Shown in pieces: positions 1 to 4,739 of a stretch of 9,151 nt of DNA. The translations under genes and the position numbers were made by a program. The stretch spans positions 1-9,151 of the forward strand of contig CAKTAG010000038.1 in the NCBI GenBank assembly GCA_934527325.1, written 5' to 3'. The first letter of the stretch is position 1; every line of letters starts with the position of its first letter. This stretch comes from an uncultured Candidatus Soleaferrea sp. GTDB lineage: Bacteria > Bacillota > Clostridia > Oscillospirales > Ruminococcaceae. Below the pieces are notes generated by a model that was given only the letters and a program-made list of their open reading frames with translations, was not told where the DNA came from and did no database searches.

Positions 1-1510
1 TCTTTACTATAGTATAAAAATCCCATGTTCTTATAATGTCGTGTGCATTTGGTCTTAAACTCATAGGCATTAACTTATTTACCAATTCACCATTTTCACA
101 TTCAGCCCAATTTAAATTTATTAATGGCGTTACCGAAGATGTTGCCCAAGTATCCATTACATCTTTTTCTGGAATAAACTCGTTGCAACCACATTCACAA
201 GGCGATGTTGGTGCAGATTTTAAAGGGTTAACAGGTAAGTCTTTTTCATCTGCAATTTTAACTTTGCCACATTTAGCACAATACCAAACAGGGAAAGGAA
301 CTCCAAAAAATCTTTGCCTTGATATTCCCCAATCCCATTGCAAATTTTGAACCCAATCATCATATCTAGATTTAATGTTTTTAGGGAACCAATTAATTTT
401 ATTACCTATTTCAATAAAATCATTTTTATGGTTTAAAATGTCAATATACCATTGTTTTTGTACACTAAACTCTATTGGTGTTCCACATCTTTCGTGCACT
501 CCAACTTGATGTTTAATTACTTCTTGCCTTATTAAGCAACCTTCTTTTTGCAAATCTTCTATAATTAACTTGCGTGCATCAATAGATTTTAACCCACCAT
601 ATTTATCGACATTTTTAGATATAAAACCATCTTTATCTATTATATTTTTTATTGGCAGTTGATACTTTCTCCACCATTCTACATCTGTAGCATCACCAAA
701 TGTACAACACATTACTGCCCCTGTTCCTTTTTCAATATCAACTTTGTCATCAGCTAAAATTTTAACTTTAAATTTAAACAAAGGCACTTCAACATCTTCA
801 CCTATAAATTTTGCCTTAGACTCATCTTTTGGATTAACAAAAACAGCTACACAGCCTGGTAACAACTCTGGACGAGTTGTTGCAATTTCTAAAGTTTGGT
901 TAGTTTTTGTAAGAACAAATTTCAAATAATTAAAAGTAGTTTCTACTTCTTTTGTTTCAAGCTCTGCTTGAGCTATTGAAGTTTTACATTCTGTACACCA
1001 AAGTGTAGGTGATTCCGCATTATAAACCAGATTCTTTTTATAAAGATCTAAAAAGGATTTTTGAGATGTTTTTTGTGATTTTTCACTAATAGTTGAATAC
1101 ATCAAATCCCAATCTGCGCTAAAACCTAATGCTTCAAACAAATTTCTAAATTGTTCTTCATACTCTTGTGTAGTTTTTAAACAAAGGTCATTAAACTCTT
1201 CTCTTGATAATTGATGTGCTTTTTTCTTTATTTTTTTTTCAACTAACCGTTCTGTAGGTAATCCATTATCGTCGAACCCAAAAGGGTAAAAAATGTTATA
1301 CCCTTTCATTCGCATATACCTAGCAATTATTTCAATTTGAGTATATGAAAAAACATGACCTATATGAATTTTTCCACTAACTGTAGGCGGTGGATTATCA
1401 ATAGAGTATATTTTATTATCTTTAATATTGAATTTGTATATATTATTTTCTAACCAATATTTTTGCCATTTTTTTTCACTTTCTTTGGCATTATATTTTC
1501 CTTCTAGCAT
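1..1510 (-). CDS. valS: Valyl-tRNA synthetase, archaeal/Rickettsia-type (N-terminal 503 codons, runs off left edge)
   Basis: Cytoplasmic class I aminoacyl-tRNA synthetase that charges tRNA-Val. Reading the minus strand from ATG at 1510 gives an uninterrupted 503 residues. The HIGH signature is exact (residues 49-52), inside PPPTVSGKIHIGH. The CP1 editing domain follows (about 190-340), with TTRPELLPG near 211 and GTGAV near 262. Then come WDWGISRQRFFG (392-403) and DVMDTWATSS (450-459). The pattern FDDNGLPTER after the HIGH region, and the overall match, are those of the archaeal/rickettsial ValRS subgroup; ordinary bacterial ValRS has PPPNVTG..HMGH and LPGTDHA. Candidate zinc ligands are C172/C175 with C342 (the usual first Cys of the second pair is His339) and C411/C414 with Cys at 438, 440 and 442. 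The KMSKS loop and anticodon domain lie outside the window. Ribosome binding site AGAAGGGAAG (1528-1519) sits 8 nt before the ATG. Transcribed away from the rest of the window. Confidence 0.95.
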   Translation of the reverse strand, partial: MLEGKYNAKESEKKWQKYWLENNIYKFNIKDNKIYSIDNPPPTVSGKIHIGHVFSYTQIEIIARYMRMKGYNIFYPFGFDDNGLPTERLVEKKIKKKAHQLSREEFNDLCLKTTQEYEEQFRNLFEALGFSADWDLMYSTISEKSQKTSQKSFLDLYKKNLVYNAESPTLWCTECKTSIAQAELETKEVETTFNYLKFVLTKTNQTLEIATTRPELLPGCVAVFVNPKDESKAKFIGEDVEVPLFKFKVKILADDKVDIEKGTGAVMCCTFGDATDVEWWRKYQLPIKNIIDKDGFISKNVDKYGGLKSIDARKLIIEDLQKEGCLIRQEVIKHQVGVHERCGTPIEFSVQKQWYIDILNHKNDFIEIGNKINWFPKNIKSRYDDWVQNLQWDWGISRQRFFGVPFPVWYCAKCGKVKIADEKDLPVNPLKSAPTSPCECGCNEFIPEKDVMDTWATSSVTPLINLNWAECENGELVNKLMPMSLRPNAHDIIRTWDFYTIVK

Positions 1511-1593
1511 AAAAATATCTTCCCTTCTATACTATAAACAAGTTTATTCACTTTACATATTTCATCAATAACAAAGCACATACATAAAAACAT

Positions 1594-1622
1594 ATTATAT
1601 AATATTTTATAATCATAGTCAA
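1594..1622 (-). promoter_or_regulatory. Probable sigma-A promoter of valS
   Basis: On the minus strand, -35 TTGACT (1622-1617) and a perfect -10 TATAAT (1599-1594) are separated by exactly 17 bp. This predicts a transcript starting near 1587 with a leader of about 77 nt before valS. That leader is too short for a T-box riboswitch, and no T-box core sequence is present. The assignment rests on hexamers and spacing only. In such A+T-rich DNA a TATAAT alone would mean little, but the near-consensus -35 at ideal spacing makes this the best promoter in the window. Confidence 0.7.
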
Positions 1623-1655
1623 CAATTTTGCTTTTTCAAAACACGGCAATTGTTG
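1620..1655. repeat. Inverted repeat overlapping the valS -35 box
   Basis: CAACAATT (1620-1627) is matched exactly by AATTGTTG (1648-1655), with a 20-nt interior. The arms can be extended to 10 bp by allowing a 2-nt bulge (TTGC on one side, GC on the other). The left arm overlaps the -35 hexamer of the valS promoter, so it could be an operator. It is not followed by a T-run in either direction, so it is a poor terminator candidate. No known regulator motif was recognised. Confidence 0.4.
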
Positions 1656-1755
1656 TATATTAGTCAATGATGTGAGAGCAAAAATCAAAAAAATATTGTA
1701 GCGTTACAATTGATGTTAGACTACAAATATAATGTAAAAAAATTAAAAAAAATTA

Positions 1756-1784
1756 TTGTTAGTTTAAATTAAATATGTTATAAT
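1756..1784 (+). promoter_or_regulatory. Promoter-like sequence facing rightward
   Basis: TTGTTA (1756-1761) and a perfect TATAAT (1779-1784) are separated by 17 bp on the plus strand. No plus-strand gene follows until ispE at 2273, so a transcript from here would run antisense through the InsA-like gene before reaching ispE. It could be an old ispE promoter now separated from its gene, an antisense promoter, or a chance match in A+T-rich DNA. The -35 matches only 4 of 6 positions. Confidence 0.3.
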
Positions 1785-1816
1785 ATTAATAAAAAAATGT
1801 AATGAATAAAAATAGT

Positions 1817-1837
1817 ATTGAATTAAAATAATGCAAT
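1817..1837. repeat. Imperfect hairpin at the 3' end of the InsA-like gene
   Basis: ATTGAATTA (1817-1825) and TAATGCAAT (1829-1837) pair with one mismatch around an AAA loop, ending 4 bp past the stop codon of the InsA-like gene. It could weakly terminate that minus-strand transcript or mark the edge of a decayed element. The stem is almost all A-T pairs, and the minus-strand sequence beyond it has no clean T-run, so terminator function is doubtful. Confidence 0.3.
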
Positions 1838-1841
1838 GATT

Positions 1842-2141
1842 TTATGTTTGTTTTATATTTTGCTTTTTAGCTGCTTTTAACCAATTATAAACATTTGCTT
1901 TACTCATATTAAGTGCTCTACCAACTCCGCGCCCACTTATACCAGAGTAATACATTTCTATAGCAAATTTTTTTGTTTCCTCTGGGTATTCATGTTTTTT
2001 AGGGTTAAGTGTATATTTAGTTCCGCAACTTTTACATTTGCAACGTTGTGTTCCAGAACGGTTATACCCCACTTTTATTTGATTTTCTTTTTCCCCACAT
2101 TTAGGGCATTTTTTATTTTCATCAATGGTTATTTTTCTCAT
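1842..2141 (-). CDS. Orphan IS1 InsA-like zinc-ribbon/helix-turn-helix protein
   Basis: A 99-residue basic protein. An N-terminal zinc ribbon has CPKC at residues 12-15 and a second CxxC at 36-39 within QRCKCKSCG. A helix-turn-helix-like segment follows at about 57-92 (the stretch ending VGRALNMSKANVYNWLKAA). This order matches IS1-family InsA, the DNA-binding protein that recognises IS1 ends and represses transposition. In IS1 the DDE catalytic part, InsB, is joined by a -1 frameshift near the end of insA; here the downstream DNA is stop-rich in every frame and encodes nothing like InsB. The gene itself looks intact: all four zinc cysteines, AGGAG 9 nt before the ATG, and a credible promoter. 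It may be a relic of an insertion sequence, a solo element part, or a protein kept as a DNA-binding regulator. Transcribed toward valS, divergently from ispE. Confidence 0.75.
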   Translation of the reverse strand: MRKITIDENKKCPKCGEKENQIKVGYNRSGTQRCKCKSCGTKYTLNPKKHEYPEETKKFAIEMYYSGISGRGVGRALNMSKANVYNWLKAAKKQNIKQT

Positions 2142-2167
2142 TAAAATCAGCTCCTAATGTATCTTAT

Positions 2168-2196
2168 ATTATATCATAACATTCGCTATTCGTCTA
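2168..2196 (-). promoter_or_regulatory. Probable promoter of the InsA-like gene
   Basis: On the minus strand, TAGACG (2196-2191, 4 of 6 to consensus) lies 17 bp from a perfect TATAAT (2173-2168). The -10 is preceded by TGA, giving the extended -10 form TGnTATAAT. Transcription would start near 2161, about 20 nt before the start codon. An active promoter would mean this orphan gene is still expressed. Confidence 0.5.
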
Positions 2197-2255
2197 CTTT
2201 TTAACTAACATTTATTCAATATGTTTTATTTAAAAGTTTGTAATAATTGTTAAAT

Positions 2256-2263
2256 AAAGGAGG
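2256..2263 (+). promoter_or_regulatory. Ribosome binding site that fixes the ispE start at CTG
   Basis: AAAGGAGG is a full-length Shine-Dalgarno match. Nine nucleotides separate it from CTG at 2273. An in-frame TAA at 2255-2257 blocks any start further upstream, and the only codons between that stop and CTG are AGG AGG AAT ACT AAA. No ATG, GTG or TTG occurs in frame until 2363. Confidence 0.8.
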
Positions 2264-2272
2264 AATACTAAA

Positions 2273-3154
2273 CTGGATAATATATCCTTAAAAGCTCCTG
2301 CAAAAGTTAACATTTTTTTAGATATTAATGGAACTAACAATAATGGCTACCATTTATTAAGCATGGTAGTTCAAACTATCGATCTTTTTGACGATATTAC
2401 AATATCTAAAAGTAATTCTAAACAAATAGGTATATACAACAATGGAATAAGTATTCCTACTAACAGAAAAAATATTATGTATAAAGCCATATCAAAATTC
2501 TTTACTTATACTAATATTCCTTTTTATGGCATAAATATAAATATACATAAAAAAATTCCAATTAAAGCTGGGTTAGGTGGCGGAAGTTCAGATGCTGCTG
2601 CTACATTAATAGGTTTAAATGAACTTTTTAACACTAATTTAACAATGCAGCAATTGCATACTATTGGTGTAACTTTAGGCGCTGATGTACCATTATTTTT
2701 TGATGGTGGAACTTGTTTAGCAGAAGGAATTGGTGAAATTTTAACTCCGTTACCAAATTTTCCTGAATCATTTTTTGTAATTGTAAAACCTTTTGTAGGT
2801 TTTTCAACTGCTGTAGTTTATAATAATTTTGATAAAATTACTATTAACCGGCATTCGGATATAAAAAAAATAATTGCCAATATAGGCGCTGCTAATATAA
2901 AAGAAATAAGCAATAATATGTACAATGTACTTGAAAAAGTTGTTGCCAACCAAGAAATTATAAACATAAAAGAGCTTTTAATAAAACATGGTGCATTAAA
3001 TTCTATAATGACCGGCAGTGGTTCTGCTGTATTTGGAATTTTTACCGATAAAAATAAAGCTAAAAAATCTGCTGGCTTTTTTAAAGGTTTATATAGCCAT
3101 GTTTTTATATGCAAACCAATTACGCATGGTGTATGTTTAAATAACAAAATTTAA
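2273..3154 (+). CDS. ispE: 4-diphosphocytidyl-2-C-methyl-D-erythritol kinase (IspE), apparent CTG start
   Basis: GHMP-family kinase that phosphorylates the 2-hydroxyl of CDP-methylerythritol with ATP, the fourth step of the MEP isoprenoid pathway, in the cytoplasm. From CTG at 2273 the protein is 293 residues, close to the usual 280-290. It shows PAKVN (9-13), GYHLLSM (25-31), the ATP-binding glycine loop GLGGGSSD (100-107), GADVP (136-140, with the catalytic Asp at 138) and the GHMP C-terminal motif MTGSGSAVFG (246-255). The first in-frame ATG (2363) falls inside the GYHLLSM block and would delete the substrate-binding PAKVN segment, so CTG is preferred on homology, on the AAAGGAGG site and on the upstream stop. 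No convincing promoter was found in the 131 bp before it. It precedes mcsA by 48 bp on the same strand. Confidence 0.93.
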   Translation: MDNISLKAPAKVNIFLDINGTNNNGYHLLSMVVQTIDLFDDITISKSNSKQIGIYNNGISIPTNRKNIMYKAISKFFTYTNIPFYGININIHKKIPIKAGLGGGSSDAAATLIGLNELFNTNLTMQQLHTIGVTLGADVPLFFDGGTCLAEGIGEILTPLPNFPESFFVIVKPFVGFSTAVVYNNFDKITINRHSDIKKIIANIGAANIKEISNNMYNVLEKVVANQEIINIKELLIKHGALNSIMTGSGSAVFGIFTDKNKAKKSAGFFKGLYSHVFICKPITHGVCLNNKI

Positions 3155-3202
3155 GCATTTTTGCTTTTTAATAAATTCACTTTTAGTAAGAAGGTAATAT
3201 TT

Positions 3203-3700
3203 ATGTTATGTGATAGATGTAAAAAAAATATAGCATCAAATTTTTACAAACAAAATATAAATGGAAAGATTTATGAATACCACCTTTGCGATGAATGTGC
3301 AAAAAAATTAACTAACATAAATTTTTTTTTAGATGACCTTTTAGGAAGTTTAATAAGCTCAGAAAATCATATTGCTTCTTCTAATGCTTCGATTCATGAA
3401 GAAAGATGTTCTAAATGTGGCTCAACGTTAAATGACATAATAAACAATGGAAAAGTTGGTTGCGACAATTGTTATATTGAATTTAGAGAAAATTTAATAC
3501 CAATTATTAAAAAATTACATGCTAATACTAAGCATATTGGCTCCTTCCCTACTTCAATTTCTTCTAATAGTTCATCAAAAATTTTAGCGTTAAAATCTCA
3601 ATTAGAAATAGCTATAAAAAACCAAGAATTTGAGTTAGCAGCCAAATTAAGAGATGAAATAAATGCCATAAAAAAAGCAGGTGAATTAGATAATGGTTAA
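3203..3700 (+). CDS. mcsA: McsA, zinc-binding activator of the McsB arginine kinase
   Basis: Cytoplasmic partner that activates McsB and links it to ClpC. The 165-residue protein has four CxxC pairs, C3/C6, C29/C32, C69/C72 and C87/C90, which can form two zinc-binding modules. A C-terminal UVR domain (about 128-160) contains EFELAAKLRDEI. The start at 3203 gives the family's usual MLCDRC beginning and has AAGAAGG 8 nt upstream; the earlier in-frame ATG at 3161 would add 14 residues not seen in the family and has no ribosome binding site. Slightly shorter than the Bacillus subtilis protein (about 185 residues). Its end overlaps the mcsB start by 8 bp, which suggests translational coupling and matched amounts of the two partners. 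Confidence 0.93.
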   Translation: MLCDRCKKNIASNFYKQNINGKIYEYHLCDECAKKLTNINFFLDDLLGSLISSENHIASSNASIHEERCSKCGSTLNDIINNGKVGCDNCYIEFRENLIPIIKKLHANTKHIGSFPTSISSNSSSKILALKSQLEIAIKNQEFELAAKLRDEINAIKKAGELDNG

Positions 3701-4733
3701 TAAAAATTATTGGTTTGATGTTATTACAGATTATTCAGATGTAGTTATGAGCAGCCGCATAAGGTTAGCAAGAAATATTAAAAATTTTAAATTCTTAAAT
3801 AAATTAACTATTGCAGAAAAACAACAAATTATTACTCAAATAAAAAATGTACTCGAAAATATTAATTTTGGTGATGATAAAAACTTAGATTTTATAGATA
3901 TGAGCAAAATAACTAGCACAGAGGCTTTATCTATGGCTGAACAACATTTAATATCTTATGATATGGCCACCAATAGAAATGACCGTGCTGTTTTTCTTTC
4001 TAAAGATAAAAGTGTAAGCATTATGGTAAATGAAGAAGACCATATTAGGCTACAAGTTTTTAGTGGTGGTTTTAATATTTACGATATCTATAGTCAAGCT
4101 CAAAAAATAGATTCTCTTTTAGATGAACGTTTAAAATATGCATTTGATGAACAATTAGGCTACTTAACTGAATGCTTAACTAATATAGGAACCGGCATGA
4201 GGGTTTCTGTGTTATTACATCTTTTAGCTTTAGATCGTTGTGGTGCTATTAATAAAATATCTAGTACATTATCTAAAATGGGTTTTACTATTAGGGGTAG
4301 TTTTGGTGAAGGTAGTCAAGTTAAAGGTTCTTTTTACCAAGTATCTAACCAAGTTACATTAGGGCTTAACGAAGCAACTGTAATTGAAAATTTAAAATCT
4401 ATAGTTAACCAAATTATATCTCAAGAACGAGCAACTAGAAAAATGTTAATAAAAAGTGACCTAAAATTTCAAGATACTGTAATGAGAGCATATGGAATAA
4501 TAAAATATGCTAAAATAATAAACTACGAAGAATTTATTGAACTTGCCTCTTTGGTACGAGTAGGTATTTGCGAAAATTTAATAACAGAAATAGATTTAAA
4601 AACAGTAAATTATTTAATAAATAACCTTGGACCTACTACAATATCGTACAATAACCACTCTGAATTAACTGCTTACCAACGAGATGTTACAAGAGCAACT
4701 ATTATAAATAAAAAATTATTAAAAAAGGAATGA
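3693..4733 (+). CDS. mcsB: Protein arginine kinase McsB
   Basis: Phosphorylates arginine side chains on proteins; the phosphoarginine mark directs them to ClpC-ClpP. The 346-residue protein belongs to the phosphagen kinase (creatine/arginine kinase) family. It shows the nucleotide-binding SSRIRLARN (20-28), the NEEDH motif with the catalytic acidic pair (113-117), the conserved cysteine at 161 in LTECLTNIGTG, and RGSFGEGSQVKGSFYQVSNQ (201-220). The C-terminal RDVTRA (330-335) fits RDxxRA, the phosphoarginine-binding motif typical of McsB. The residue after Cys161 is Leu, where the family usually has Pro (CPTN). The start overlaps the end of mcsA, with AGGTGA upstream; the stop is TGA, 6 bp before clpC. 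All key residues are present, so an active kinase is expected. Confidence 0.95.
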   Translation: MVNKNYWFDVITDYSDVVMSSRIRLARNIKNFKFLNKLTIAEKQQIITQIKNVLENINFGDDKNLDFIDMSKITSTEALSMAEQHLISYDMATNRNDRAVFLSKDKSVSIMVNEEDHIRLQVFSGGFNIYDIYSQAQKIDSLLDERLKYAFDEQLGYLTECLTNIGTGMRVSVLLHLLALDRCGAINKISSTLSKMGFTIRGSFGEGSQVKGSFYQVSNQVTLGLNEATVIENLKSIVNQIISQERATRKMLIKSDLKFQDTVMRAYGIIKYAKIINYEEFIELASLVRVGICENLITEIDLKTVNYLINNLGPTTISYNNHSELTAYQRDVTRATIINKKLLKKE

Positions 4734-4739
4734 TGCCAA

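Larger units (their letters stand above)
1511..1841. other. Non-coding intergenic region between valS and the InsA-like gene
   Basis: About 330 bp of very A+T-rich sequence with stops in all frames. It holds the valS ribosome binding site and promoter, the inverted repeat beside its -35 box, a short dyad ATTGTA-GCGT-TACAAT (1694-1709), a plus-facing promoter-like pair and an imperfect hairpin (1817-1837). I looked for a remnant of an InsB-type transposase downstream of the InsA-like gene and for a T-box leader, and saw neither. Confidence 0.7.

Noticed and set aside
36..929. Plus-strand open frames of 104 and 61 codons at 36-350 and 744-929
   Set aside because: Both lie inside the valS coding region on the opposite strand and show no family resemblance or ribosome binding site.
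1694..1735. TACA/TGTA-rich dyads that recall BlaI/MecI operators
   Set aside because: The spacing does not match the TACA-N2-TGTA core, and no blaI or regulated gene is adjacent; a chance match in A+T-rich DNA is more likely.
1751..2256. Possible terminal inverted repeats (AATTATT-type ends near 1751 and 2242) around the InsA-like gene
   Set aside because: The match is short, gapped and made only of A and T; no target site duplication or resemblance to known IS1 ends supports it.
2142..2272. CtsR box or CIRCE element upstream of ispE
   Set aside because: I searched for tandem GTCAAA heptads on both strands and for the TTAGCACTC dyad and found neither.
2818..3147. Minus-strand open frame of 109 codons inside ispE
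   Set aside because: It is a shadow of the well-supported ispE frame, has a hydrophobic composition from reverse reading, and has no ribosome binding site. The same applies to the short minus-strand frames inside clpC and the SGNH gene.
3153..3169. Small hairpin AAGCA-TTTT-TGCTT with a T-run just after ispE
   Set aside because: A 5-bp stem with two G-C pairs is too weak to call a terminator, and part of it overlaps the ispE stop codon; mcsA follows closely without a clear promoter.
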